A DNA stretch of 64,000 nucleotides from Paenibacillus hemerocallicola (GTDB lineage Bacteria > Bacillota > Bacilli > Paenibacillales > NBRC-103111): assembly GCF_006265175.1 (NCBI RefSeq), contig NZ_VDCQ01000021.1, positions 62,001-126,000 of the forward strand, written 5' to 3'. Made by a program: the position numbers and the translations under genes. The notes below the pieces were generated by a model that worked only from the letters and a program-made list of their open reading frames with translations, was not told the origin of the DNA and made no database searches. This document shows, piece by piece, positions 37,013-45,423 of the stretch (its first letter is position 1; each line of letters begins with the position of its first letter).

Positions 37013-37041
37013 TTGTATTCCATCCGGTGCTATGCTACTAT
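37013..37041 (+). promoter_or_regulatory. Sigma-A-type promoter for the FAD oxidoreductase operon
   Basis: TTGTAT (37013-37018), 17-base spacer, TACTAT (37036-37041). The operator half-sites begin 7 bases after the -10. The transcript would carry about 195 bases of leader before the ATG at 37244. Confidence 0.6.
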
Positions 37042-37047
37042 TTAGGT

Positions 37048-37085
37048 GTTCTCAATAAATAGAACGACGTTCTAATAATTAGAAC
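37048..37085 (+). promoter_or_regulatory. Probable IclR operator, four half-sites downstream of the promoter
   Basis: GTTCT (37048-37052), 8 bases, AGAAC (37061-37065), 3 bases, GTTCT (37069-37073), 7 bases, AGAAC (37081-37085). The last three have the same order and spacing as those at 36843-36867. Two overlapping palindromes result: TAGAACGACGTTCTA (one mismatched centre) and GTTCTAATAATTAGAAC (perfect). Repression by blocking transcription start or elongation is expected. Confidence 0.65.
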
Positions 37086-37243
37086 ATTATTTTCGGAAGG
37101 GGAGCACTTCTCAAGAGGCTTGCGACTAAATTGCACGGAAGCGGAGGTGGGAGGGGCAGGCCGATAGGAGGGCAATCGGATCTTCGATTGCGGGTAACGA
37201 ACACGACATCACTGGCTTAAGGGATGAGGAGGTAGGTAGGACG

Positions 37244-38605
37244 ATGCGATACGATGTTATCGTGTGCGGCGGGGGGCCGTCGGGGACGGCCGCAGCCATA
37301 GCGGCAGGCAAGTCGGGAGCGCGCGTGCTGCTGGTCGAACGGTACGGCTTTTGCGGAGGGATGGCCACCAGCGCGCTGGTGAACCCTTGGGCGGGACACG
37401 AATATCCGCATCCGGAAACGGGTGCAACCGGGTCGCTGATCGGCGGCATCTTCAAGGAAATCGTGCGGAGGCTGCATGAATCGGGCGGTTACGGCTCGGC
37501 GCTGACAGATTCGGCCTTCGATGAGGAGCGTCTGAAATATGTATACGATTGCATGCTGCAGGAGGCCGGCGTCGATGCGCTGTACCATACGATGGTGACG
37601 GATGCGGTATGCGAGAGCGGACGGATCGTCTCGATCCGAACGGCTTCGAAGGACGGTCCGGGCGTTATCGAGGGGAAGATGTTCGTCGATGCCACGGGCG
37701 ATGCGGATCTGGCCAGTCTGGTCGGCTGCGAGTGGAGCTTGGGCAGGCCAGCCGATCAATTAACACAGGCGATGACAGTCAGCTTCCGGATGGGCAATGT
37801 AGATAAGGGGCTGATGCTCGAGCATTTGCGCCAGCGGGGCGAGAAGGGACACAAGAAAGCCAGGCTGCTCGTAGAGCCGTATTTTCAACAGGCCATCAAG
37901 GAAGGAAGGCTGCACTTTCCTTACCGGGAATGGATTCATTTCTACGACTATCCCCATCCGGGCGTGCTTCATTTCAATATGACCCGAATCAACAAGGTGA
38001 ACGGGCTTGCGGCCAAAGATTTGAGCTTCTCCGAACGGGAGGGGCGGCGGCAGGCTTATATATTGGCCGATTGGCTGAGGCGGGAAGTTCCCTACTTCTC
38101 CGAATCCTATTTGGAGAAGGTGGCTTGTCAGGTAGGCGTTCGGGAGACCCGGCATATCAAAGGACTTTACATGATGACCGAGCACGACATTACCGGGGCG
38201 AGAAAGTTCGACGACGCAATCGTGCGCAGCCGTTATTTTATCGATATTCATTCCCCTACCGGATCGGGGTTCGACCACGAATCAACCGAAGGGTACGGGG
38301 CTGTGGCTACCCGGTTCAACGTCCCCGATGGCGATTATTACGAAGTCCCGTACCGGTCCATCGTGCCGGAGCGCATCGATAACCTGCTGGTTCCATGCCG
38401 GGCATTGTCCGCGAACCATGAAGCATCGGCTGCGATCCGGGTTATGGCGACGATGACGGGGATCGGCGAAGCGGCCGGGATAGCCGCAAGCCGGGCCGCC
38501 GAGCTGGATTTGGCCGCGAAAGAGGTCGACGCCGGCTGGCTGCGCGGAAAACTGGACTATCTCGACCGGGAAGCGGATTTCGATCCGTTGTGGCGAGGGC
38601 GCTAA
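37244..38605 (+). CDS. FAD-dependent oxidoreductase (FAD_oxidored, PF12831-like)
   Basis: 453 residues. N-terminal VIVCGGGPSGTAAAIAAGKSG (fold about residues 5-24) and VERYGFCGGMATSALVNPWAG, a cysteine in the flavin-covering loop shared by many PF12831 members, are followed by MFVDATGDADLASLVGCEW and the C-terminal ERIDNLLVPCRALSANHEAS and IRVMATMTGIGEAAG. GAGGAGG lies before the ATG. It is cytoplasmic. Together with the Asp-box protein and orphan binding protein behind it, this gene forms the operon opposite the IclR gene. An oxidation step on an imported sugar acid or glycoside is likely but unproven. Confidence 0.9.
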   Translation: MRYDVIVCGGGPSGTAAAIAAGKSGARVLLVERYGFCGGMATSALVNPWAGHEYPHPETGATGSLIGGIFKEIVRRLHESGGYGSALTDSAFDEERLKYVYDCMLQEAGVDALYHTMVTDAVCESGRIVSIRTASKDGPGVIEGKMFVDATGDADLASLVGCEWSLGRPADQLTQAMTVSFRMGNVDKGLMLEHLRQRGEKGHKKARLLVEPYFQQAIKEGRLHFPYREWIHFYDYPHPGVLHFNMTRINKVNGLAAKDLSFSEREGRRQAYILADWLRREVPYFSESYLEKVACQVGVRETRHIKGLYMMTEHDITGARKFDDAIVRSRYFIDIHSPTGSGFDHESTEGYGAVATRFNVPDGDYYEVPYRSIVPERIDNLLVPCRALSANHEASAAIRVMATMTGIGEAAGIAASRAAELDLAAKEVDAGWLRGKLDYLDREADFDPLWRGR

Positions 38606-38658
38606 AGGGCGCTGCGGCCGGGGACAAATTTATATGAAACAACAAGGAGTGGGGACAC

Positions 38659-39912
38659 ATGGCTAATGTACGGCCTTTGGCAGATTCTTATTTGACGATA
38701 TTCGAATCGCCGGCTCCCGCGACGACCTTCGTCGGCAGTCCGGGGATCACACGGCTGCCCGGCGGACGGATCGTCGCGACGATGGATCTGGGCAACCGTT
38801 GGGCGGACTGGAAGTATACGCGCCCGAAGGACTTGAGCAAAATGGGGAAAGTATTCGTCTCCGACGATCACGGGAAAAGCTTCGTCCTGAAGGCGGAATA
38901 TCCGTTTTTCCATGCCAGGCCGTTCGTTGCCGGGAAATCGCTGTACGTGCTGGGACATTGTCAGGATCTGATGGTGATGCGCTCCGATGACGACGGCGAA
39001 ACGTGGTCGGAGGCTTATGCGCTGACCGAAGGGCAGAAGTGGCATCAAGCCCCTTGCAACGTTCATTATGCCAACGGCAACGTATACCTCGTCATGGAAC
39101 GGATGGTCTACACCGATTTCAAGGGATGGGGCGTAGGCGCGCTTGCACCCGTGCTGATGCGGGGCGCCGAATCGGCCGATCTGACGCGTCGGGACAGCTG
39201 GACATTCGCCTCGGAGCTGGCCTTCCGCGACGCGCTCGATGCCCGGGAGCTCGATTATTTCGGTGCCCCGTTTTTTCCGACGTATTCGACCGAGCACGCG
39301 CCTGCTTCCGAGGGACGCATGGCTGCTCCGGTAGGCTGGCTGGAGACGAATGTGGTGCAATTCGTCGATCCGAACCATTACTGGCATGATCCGGCCGGTC
39401 GGACGTTCCATTTATGGATGCGCGCCAATACGGGCGGCACCGGTTATGCGGCGATCGCCAAGGTGGTGGAGAACGAGGACGGCACGATGACCACCGGGCT
39501 CGAAACCGTTCCGTCCGGCAAGCGCGTCGTATTCGTCCCTTGTCCGGGCGGGCAGATGAAGTTCCATATTTTGTACGACGAGAAGACGAAGCTGTATTGG
39601 CTGCTGAGCTCGCAGGCTAGAGACAGCATGACCCGAGCGGAGCGACTGCCGCCCGATCGGTACGGCCTGCCCAACAACGAACGGGACCGACTGCAGCTGC
39701 ACTTCTCCACGAACTGCATCGACTGGTGCTTCGCCGGACTGGTCAGCGCGGGCCGGTTCGCCAAAGAGTCGCGGCAATACGGCAGCATGACGATCGATGG
39801 CGACGATCTGCACATTGTAAGCCGCTCCGGCGGGGAGCATTCGAGCAGCGCTCACGACGCGTACAAGCTGACTTTTCACACGATAAGAAACTTTAGGGAT
39901 TTGGCGTATTGA
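38659..39912 (+). CDS. Asp-box (BNR) sialidase-like beta-propeller protein, cytoplasmic
   Basis: 417 residues. Asp-box motifs VSDDHGKSF and RSDDDGETW lie in the N-terminal half, and VGSPGITRLPGGRIVATMDLG resembles the first blade of exo-sialidase-like proteins. Later segments include NVVQFVDPNHYWHD and FHLWMRANTGGTGYAAIAKV. There is no signal peptide and no obvious F-R-I-P motif, so true sialidase activity is doubtful. AACAAGGAG lies before the ATG. It follows the FAD oxidoreductase gene by 53 bases, which places it in the IclR-controlled operon. Confidence 0.85.
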   Translation: MANVRPLADSYLTIFESPAPATTFVGSPGITRLPGGRIVATMDLGNRWADWKYTRPKDLSKMGKVFVSDDHGKSFVLKAEYPFFHARPFVAGKSLYVLGHCQDLMVMRSDDDGETWSEAYALTEGQKWHQAPCNVHYANGNVYLVMERMVYTDFKGWGVGALAPVLMRGAESADLTRRDSWTFASELAFRDALDARELDYFGAPFFPTYSTEHAPASEGRMAAPVGWLETNVVQFVDPNHYWHDPAGRTFHLWMRANTGGTGYAAIAKVVENEDGTMTTGLETVPSGKRVVFVPCPGGQMKFHILYDEKTKLYWLLSSQARDSMTRAERLPPDRYGLPNNERDRLQLHFSTNCIDWCFAGLVSAGRFAKESRQYGSMTIDGDDLHIVSRSGGEHSSSAHDAYKLTFHTIRNFRDLAY

Positions 39913-39999
39913 CCGATTCGAACAGAGGCCGGCAAAGAATACGTAGCAGGGAGCGGCTGCCGGCGAGGAGCCGTTCTCCGATGCGGCGGGCCGGGCGTG

Positions 40000-40013
40000 G
40001 GTAAGCGCTTATG
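40000..40013 (+). promoter_or_regulatory. Weak cre-like box
   Basis: GGTAAGCGCTTATG holds the palindromic AAGCGCTT core but matches only about 11 of 14 cre positions. It lies 33 bases before the ATG of the binding protein gene at 40047, in a 134-base gap with no other clear signal. Confidence 0.3.
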
Positions 40014-40046
40014 CGGCGATGGAAAACAAGTATTGGGGGGAGCGCA

Positions 40047-41363
40047 ATGGTAAAGAAAGTATGGTGGACCGGGGTGGGCGCATTATGCAGCCTGCTGATT
40101 GTAAGCGGTTGCGGAAAGGATGCGGGGAGCGACGGAGCGGTGGAGAAAGTCGCGGAGAGCGCTCCGGTCACGTTGACCTTGTTCGCGCACGGCATATTGC
40201 GGGACCAGGATTTTGTCGATTACATTCAAGAACCGATCAAGAAGAAATATCCGAACATAACGATCAAGAAGGTCGATGCCGACAAGCAGGTCACGATGGA
40301 AAACCTGATCGCGACCCAAGACATTCCCGACTTTATATGGCTCGGGCTGACCAACATCCAGCAGCTGACCGAGCTGAACGTTCCCGTCAATCTGGAGCCG
40401 CTCGTCAAGAAGCAGCAGTTCGACCTGCAGCGGCTCGATCCGCAGATGGTCAAAAGCATCCGGTCGTATACGAAAAGCGGAGAGCTCATCTATTTGCCGT
40501 TCCGCTCTTACGCCTTCGGCTTGCATTACAACAAAAGCATCTTCGACAAGTTCGGCGTGGAGTATCCGAAAAACGGCATGACCTGGGATCAGGTCATCGA
40601 CTTGGGGCGCAAAGTGACCCGCAACGAGAACGGCATCCAGTACCGCGGCTTAAGCGCGGGGACGCTGCTGAACCGGATGCAGTCCCAGCTGTCGCTCCCC
40701 TATGTGGATGCGGCTACGGACAAAGCGGTCGTCTCCTCGAACGAAGGCTGGAGAAGGCTGTTCCAGATGTTTCAGGACATATACGGCATTCCCGGCAACT
40801 ATCCGGGCGGAGCCACTTTCGGAGACGGAGCCAAGGCGTTTCTCGAAAGCCGGACGCTGGCCATGTTCCCGCAGCTGCTGCTGCTCAATAATCTCGATCT
40901 GGCCAAAGCGGCAAGCGAAGGTTTCCAGTGGGGGGTCGTCAGCTATCCGACGTTCAAGGATAAGCCGGGCGCGGGTCCGGGCATATTCTCCGACGGATTC
41001 GTTATTCCGAACGGCAGCAAGCACCCGGACGAAGCATTCAAGGTGATGGCGCACCTGTTGTCGGATGAAGTGCAGTCGATGTCTTCGGCGAAGGGCAATA
41101 TGACCGCTCTGGCCAAGACCGATATCAAAAACAAGCTGTACGCGGAAAGCCCTCTCAGCAAAGGCATCGACATCGGCGCCCTGCTGGCCGTCGGATCGGC
41201 CGACCCTCACGTGAAAACGGTATATGACGAGAAGGCGAGGATCATCGCGACCAAGCATCTGGAAACGTTTTATACGGGCAAAACCGACATGAATACGGCG
41301 ATGCGGCTGGCCGACGAAGAAATCGCCAAAATGGTGGCGGAGACGAAGGCCGCCAAAAAGTAA
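40047..41363 (+). CDS. Extracellular solute-binding protein, family 1 (lipoprotein)
   Basis: 438 residues. The signal ends at lipobox VSGC (about residue 20-23). Paralog motifs are PDFIWLGLTNIQQLTEL, YNKSIFDKFGVEYPKNGMTW, RKVTRNENGIQYRG, YGIPGNYPGGATFGDG and the tail DMNTAMRLADEEIAKMV. GGGGGGAG precedes the ATG at 40047; a longer frame has no ribosome site. It follows the Asp-box gene by 134 bases. No permease follows. A histidine-phosphatase relic begins right after its stop. As with its paralogs, the ligand is an unknown carbohydrate. Confidence 0.92.
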   Translation: MVKKVWWTGVGALCSLLIVSGCGKDAGSDGAVEKVAESAPVTLTLFAHGILRDQDFVDYIQEPIKKKYPNITIKKVDADKQVTMENLIATQDIPDFIWLGLTNIQQLTELNVPVNLEPLVKKQQFDLQRLDPQMVKSIRSYTKSGELIYLPFRSYAFGLHYNKSIFDKFGVEYPKNGMTWDQVIDLGRKVTRNENGIQYRGLSAGTLLNRMQSQLSLPYVDAATDKAVVSSNEGWRRLFQMFQDIYGIPGNYPGGATFGDGAKAFLESRTLAMFPQLLLLNNLDLAKAASEGFQWGVVSYPTFKDKPGAGPGIFSDGFVIPNGSKHPDEAFKVMAHLLSDEVQSMSSAKGNMTALAKTDIKNKLYAESPLSKGIDIGALLAVGSADPHVKTVYDEKARIIATKHLETFYTGKTDMNTAMRLADEEIAKMVAETKAAKK

Positions 41364-41365
41364 CC

Positions 41366-41633
41366 GAAAATCGGAATACGCAAAATCCGCTGAATGCCGA
41401 GGGGAGGGCGCAAGCGGCGTTAGTGGCCGGGCGACTCTCCGAAGAGCGTTGGGACGTATTCATCTCAAGCGATTTAAGAAGAGCCCGGGAAATGGCGAAA
41501 ATGATCGCCGCCGCGATCATCCGGGATATAGCCTCGCGTTATGCCGGAAAGCGCGTGCTCGTCGTCACATAACGGCGAAAAGTGGGAGTATTTGCTTGAT
41601 GATGGCGCAAGACATTCGTCCGAGAAGGAATAA
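41366..41633 (+). pseudogene. Relic of a histidine phosphatase (phosphoglycerate mutase-like) gene
   Basis: Translation right after the binding-protein stop gives NPLNAEGRAQAALVAGRLSE, then ERWDVFISSDLRRAREMAKM, which is the N-terminal region of the histidine phosphatase family (L-x-x-x-G-x-x-Q-A, then S-D-L-x-R-A-x-E-T-A). The frame jumps straight to ASRYAGKRVLVVT, the region just before the second catalytic His, so an internal segment of roughly 70-80 residues has been lost. It hits a TAA at 41570; in another frame HNGEKWEYLLDDGARHS continues to a TAA at 41631-41633, as after a frameshift. The N-terminal R-H-G-x-T part is missing. The gene cannot be functional. Confidence 0.8.
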
Positions 41634-41659
41634 GCATTAGCGAACCTACATGTTTTTGA

Positions 41660-41709
41660 CGTTAAAAGAGCCGGTTCCCATGATGACGGGGTGACCGGTT
41701 CTTTTGACG
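41660..41709. terminator. Bidirectional terminator
   Basis: CGTTAAAAGAGCCGGT (41660-41675) pairs with ACCGGTTCTTTTGACG (41694-41709), a 16-bp stem with G-U pairs and A/T-rich ends on both sides. It serves the convergent AraC gene (minus) and the binding protein/phosphatase relic (plus). Confidence 0.8.
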
Positions 41710-41726
41710 TCTCGGGGCAGGCGTTC

Positions 41727-42542
41727 CTATACCCGGTTCATCTCGCGATATTTGGAGGGCCTCCTGCCCATGCTTTTGGCAAACACAAGGCTTAAATAGA
41801 AGGCGTTCTCATAGCCGCAGCGGCTGGCGATCTGATCCAGCGTCATGTCGGTTTCCAGCAGCAGCTCTGCCGCCTTGCGGATGCGCACAGATCGAACGAA
41901 CTCCGACGGTGTCATTTGGAACGATTTCCGGAAACGGCGCGTAAACTGGACGGGGCTAAGCCCAAGCAGACTGGAAAGCTCGCTCATGCCGAATGGAGTA
42001 TAGGCGTGCCGAGAGAGCCATTCCGTCGCCCTGTTCATCAGTTCATCTTCCGAATCCGGAAGATGCTCAAGCTTGACCTTCAGATGCTCATCCTCCCAAT
42101 CCTCGCAGGTGAGCTGCCATATATCGCCCAGAATCATTTGCTTGCGCTGGACGCTGCGCGGATCGACCGCGTGATGGAGCTTGCGCAAATAGGCGAAGTC
42201 CGAGAACAGCCGTTTGCCGTCTGTCGGATGCGATTTAACGGATGGCGGCAGCGGCTTGGGCTCGCTCTGCTGGCCGTCGGCAAATTCGAAGCCGATATAA
42301 TGAAGTCCGAGCGGCGACACCATTTCGCGATGAAAGGTGCGGCCCGGAGGACAATAAATCAGATCTCCGGCGCTTGCCTCTCCGCTTTCGCTATCGATGC
42401 GAAACCGGAATTTCCCCGATTCGACGGCAAATATGACCCATACCGGATAGGTGTCCTCCTTCATTTCAAATTGTTCCTTGCGCTCGAAATAAAAGTGAAA
42501 AGCCAGCTGCGGCTGCCGGTTCCATAAAGCCTGGGCATCCAT
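41727..42542 (-). CDS. AraC family transcriptional regulator
   Basis: 271 residues. A cupin-like N-terminal domain (about 20-110: FAVESGKFRFRIDSESGEASAGDLIYCPPG) and a C-terminal double helix-turn-helix (about 170-268: GMSELSSLLGLSPVQFTRRFRK, LDQIASRCGYENAFYLSLVFAKSMG) are visible. It is transcribed away from the binding-protein and sugar-isomerase operon at 42788; the gap between them holds direct repeats that may be its binding sites. The start is the ATG at 42540-42542 with GGAG 13 bases upstream, a bit far, so a different start cannot be excluded. Confidence 0.9.
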   Translation of the reverse strand: MDAQALWNRQPQLAFHFYFERKEQFEMKEDTYPVWVIFAVESGKFRFRIDSESGEASAGDLIYCPPGRTFHREMVSPLGLHYIGFEFADGQQSEPKPLPPSVKSHPTDGKRLFSDFAYLRKLHHAVDPRSVQRKQMILGDIWQLTCEDWEDEHLKVKLEHLPDSEDELMNRATEWLSRHAYTPFGMSELSSLLGLSPVQFTRRFRKSFQMTPSEFVRSVRIRKAAELLLETDMTLDQIASRCGYENAFYLSLVFAKSMGRRPSKYREMNRV

Positions 42543-42563
42543 GAAGAAGGATCAGCTCCTAAT

Positions 42564-42646
42564 TTTGAAATAAAGTATATTGTATTTGAATGAATACTAT
42601 ATGTACAAGCGTAAATCCTGCTGTTTTATTGAAATAAATATACGAT
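42564..42646. promoter_or_regulatory. Direct repeats between the divergent AraC and binding-protein genes
   Basis: TTGAAATAAAGTATATTG (42564-42581) and TTGAAATAAATATACGAT (42629-42646) share about 14 of 18 bases and are in the same orientation, 65 bases apart, as AraC operators often are. A -10-like TATACT lies at 42694-42699 with no good -35, as is usual at activator-dependent promoters. The start of the binding-protein gene is 94 bases further. Confidence 0.45.
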
Positions 42647-42787
42647 TTACAATATCTTTACGGTGAATTAACAGACTATGCGAATTGGGTTGCTATACTC
42701 AAAGTGCCTACTGGACAAGTGGATCAAACCGGCCATTTGTCAATGGGGGATTGAAAATATTTGACTTTGCAAATGGAGGTTTTCACT

Positions 42788-44116
42788 TTGATAAGCAATT
42801 TGAAAAGCAAGAGGATTTCTTTATTGCTGGGCATGTCAATCTTAGGAACCGCTGTACTGGCAGGCTGCGGGCAGGAGCCGGCGGGGCGGGAGAGCGGAAG
42901 CGGCCCGCAGCCCGCATCGGCGAAAGCCGTGGATACGACGCCGGTTACGCTCAAGTTCGCCGTACATTTGCCGATTACCGAAGAATTCAAGCAACTGTAT
43001 ATCGAGCCGGTCACGAAGAAGTATCCCCATATTACGTTGGAGCTTTCGAATGTCACCTCGTTTAAAGCGTACGACGAGCTTATTGCTTCCGGCGATCTTC
43101 CGGACCTCTACATTTCGTTTAACGGCAACATGCCGGGTTTAAAAGAGCGGGCCATTAACATGGATATGAAGCCGCTTTTCGGGAAAAATCCGGTCGACTT
43201 GAACCGGTTCGAGCAAAATTACCTGGACGATATTCAATATGCGGCAACCGAAAAAGGAGAATTATACGGCTTGCCGATCGAAACCGGATTTCATGCGCTG
43301 TATTACAACAAGGACATTTTCGATAAATTCGGCGTCCCTTATCCGAAGGACGGCATGACCATTGAGGATGCTACGGAGCTTGCCAAAAAGGTGACGCGGG
43401 TCGATAACAACGTTCAGTATCGCGGTTGGGACGTAGGGAGTATCGTGAGAATGGCCCAGCCTCTCGGGCTGGAGTATATCGACCGCAAAACGGAGAAGGC
43501 GATTACGTCGAGTGAAAGCTGGAAACGCGTATTCGAATTGGGCAAGCACATTTATTCGATTCCCGGCAACGAACCGTCGCAGGATTCGAAGAAGAACGGA
43601 TTGAACGGGTTCATCAAGGACCGCTCGATTGCGATGCTGAATGAAACCAGCAAGTTCTCGCAGCTTAAAGAGGCGGACGGGCTCGATTGGGATGTCGTGC
43701 AGCATCCGTACTACAAGGACAGACCGAATATTTATGGAAACTCGACGGTTTATATGGTGGGAGCCGTTCCGACAACGAAACGTATGGATCAGGTGCTTCA
43801 GGTGATCGAGGTGTTGACCTCCGATGAAGTACAGATGAACGTCTCCAAATCCGGCCGAATATCGCCGCTTAAAAACGCAGCCGTGAAGAAAGCGTTCGGG
43901 CAGGGCGACCCGGTCTTGAAGGATAAAAACATAGCCGGCATCGTGAAAAGCACGCCGGTGAAATACCCGATATACTTATACCGGGAAATCGCCGAACCGC
44001 TCACTACGAAAAAGTTCGATGCATTCCTGAAAGGTTTGGACGATGTGAACACGGTGCTGAGAGAGCTTGACGAGGAAATCAATAAGGCGGTTGAAATTGA
44101 AAAGGTTCGGAAGTAA
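42788..44116 (+). CDS. Extracellular solute-binding protein, family 1 (lipoprotein), TTG start
   Basis: 442 residues. The start is TTG at 42788, because GGAGG is 8 bases before it; upstream in-frame ATGs have no ribosome site. The signal ends at lipobox LAGC. Motifs shared with the other orphan proteins are YNKDIFDKFGVPYPKDGMTI, KKVTRVDNNVQYRGW, YSIPGNEPSQDSKKNG and the tail DVNTVLRELDEEINKAVEI. A TIM-barrel sugar isomerase/epimerase gene follows 44 bases later, and the divergent AraC regulator lies upstream. No permease is present. Confidence 0.9.
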   Translation: MISNLKSKRISLLLGMSILGTAVLAGCGQEPAGRESGSGPQPASAKAVDTTPVTLKFAVHLPITEEFKQLYIEPVTKKYPHITLELSNVTSFKAYDELIASGDLPDLYISFNGNMPGLKERAINMDMKPLFGKNPVDLNRFEQNYLDDIQYAATEKGELYGLPIETGFHALYYNKDIFDKFGVPYPKDGMTIEDATELAKKVTRVDNNVQYRGWDVGSIVRMAQPLGLEYIDRKTEKAITSSESWKRVFELGKHIYSIPGNEPSQDSKKNGLNGFIKDRSIAMLNETSKFSQLKEADGLDWDVVQHPYYKDRPNIYGNSTVYMVGAVPTTKRMDQVLQVIEVLTSDEVQMNVSKSGRISPLKNAAVKKAFGQGDPVLKDKNIAGIVKSTPVKYPIYLYREIAEPLTTKKFDAFLKGLDDVNTVLRELDEEINKAVEIEKVRK

Positions 44117-44160
44117 TGCCGTGTCGGCCGCAGGCAAATGATAGGAAAGGATGATCCGAG

Positions 44161-45042
44161 TTGAGACTTTCAACGACAACGGGCACGTTCAGCTTAACTT
44201 TGTCGGGGGGCTATACGCCTTACAAGGAGTCAATTAGAAGGTTAAACGCAGTAGGGTACCGGGTGCTGGACATTAATTTTTGCCGGGCGCTGACGGGTCA
44301 AACCGATCTCGTCAACGACAACTGGGAGCATTTGATGCATGAGCTCCGGGATGAGGCGGAGAAGCTGGGCATTGGATTTACGCAGTCGCATCCCGTATTT
44401 TTACCGGGACATGAGAATGAGCAGCCGACGGAGCGGTTGGAGGTGTACGGGGAGATGATGCGCCGCTCCATTATCGCCAGCTCCATCCTCGGTGTGAAGT
44501 GGGCCGTCGTCCATCCCCAGGAGGACCGGGCGAAAACCGCTCTGGACGTGGAGGCGTGCATTCAGGACAACGTGGAACATTTTTCTCCCATTGTCGAGCT
44601 TGCGGTCAAGCATAATGTCGGTATTGCCTTTGAAAATATGATCGAAAGGGAAACGTCGAAAAGGCGGTTTGCCAGCCACGCAGCCGAGCTCGCCGCGCTG
44701 ATCGACGTCTGGGACGAGCCCCGGGTAGGCGCATGCTGGGACTTCGGTCACGCCAATTTCCTGTACAAGGATCAGCGTCCGGCGCTCCGTACGCTTGGCA
44801 AGCGGCTCAAGGCGACGCACGTAAACGATAATTACGGCAAATCGGACGAGCATATGTTTCCGTTTCACGGCAGCGTGGACTGGCGTTCGATCATGCCGGC
44901 GCTTGTCGAGATCGGGTACGAGGGCGATTTTACTTATGAGACGCATAAGGAGTTTAACGGGTTGCCCGAGTCTTTAAAAGATTCTCTTGCGAAGGTTGGA
45001 TACGAAATCGGCGAATACTGTCTGACCTTGACGCAATCGTAG
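44161..45042 (+). CDS. Sugar phosphate isomerase/epimerase (AP endonuclease 2-like TIM barrel)
   Basis: 293 residues. The family motifs are AVVHPQEDR, VGIAFENM with the catalytic glutamate region, ACWDFGHANFLY, THVNDN, and GYEGDFTYETHKEF with a terminal glutamate, which together form the metal-bound active site of xylose-isomerase-like barrels. TTG at 44161 is the start, with AAAGGATG before it; the first residues are MRLSTTTGTFS. It acts on an unknown sugar, sugar phosphate or keto sugar. It is cotranscribed with the orphan binding protein upstream. A strong terminator lies 138 bases on. Confidence 0.88.
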   Translation: MRLSTTTGTFSLTLSGGYTPYKESIRRLNAVGYRVLDINFCRALTGQTDLVNDNWEHLMHELRDEAEKLGIGFTQSHPVFLPGHENEQPTERLEVYGEMMRRSIIASSILGVKWAVVHPQEDRAKTALDVEACIQDNVEHFSPIVELAVKHNVGIAFENMIERETSKRRFASHAAELAALIDVWDEPRVGACWDFGHANFLYKDQRPALRTLGKRLKATHVNDNYGKSDEHMFPFHGSVDWRSIMPALVEIGYEGDFTYETHKEFNGLPESLKDSLAKVGYEIGEYCLTLTQS

Positions 45043-45179
45043 AAGACCCGGATTATCGACGGAAAGCAGCGCCTGTGACGGCAGCATTCAAGATTTGGCG
45101 GAGGTTTCCGTGACGTTTCAATAGCAATAGCATGTGCTTTTTCGGTTACTAACAAGGCTGCTGCAGGTCAATCAGCTGA

Positions 45180-45213
45180 GGGCTGTTCCACACTTGTGGG
45201 ACAGCCCCTTTTT
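45180..45213 (+). terminator. Rho-independent terminator after the sugar isomerase gene
   Basis: GGGCTGTTCCAC (45180-45191) and GTGGGACAGCCC (45196-45207) pair with one G-U pair, loop 4, followed by CTTTTT. It divides the 380-base gap 45043-45423, whose second half holds a cre-like box. Confidence 0.85.
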
Positions 45214-45352
45214 GCGTAAATATTTATTAGCTTTCGAGGGAAAATAGGGTTGGGCCGAAGGCGGACTGCAGGCGGCAAACATGGTTTTATCGGTTTGAAG
45301 AGGGCTAGCAAATATGGTAAACTTCAGTCCTGAAGCATCGTTAGCAGCACTC

Positions 45353-45366
45353 CGAAAGCGATTACA
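45353..45366 (+). promoter_or_regulatory. Candidate cre (CcpA) box before the membrane AraC gene
   Basis: CGAAAGCGATTACA matches 13 of 14 cre consensus positions. It is 58 bases before the ATG of the AraC-type sensor gene at 45424. No distinct promoter was recognised in the gap. Confidence 0.5.
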
Positions 45367-45423
45367 AATCCGGTGGGAAGAGTTCATTTCCTCTGCCCAT
45401 TTCATACGGGAGGTATGCCGCAT

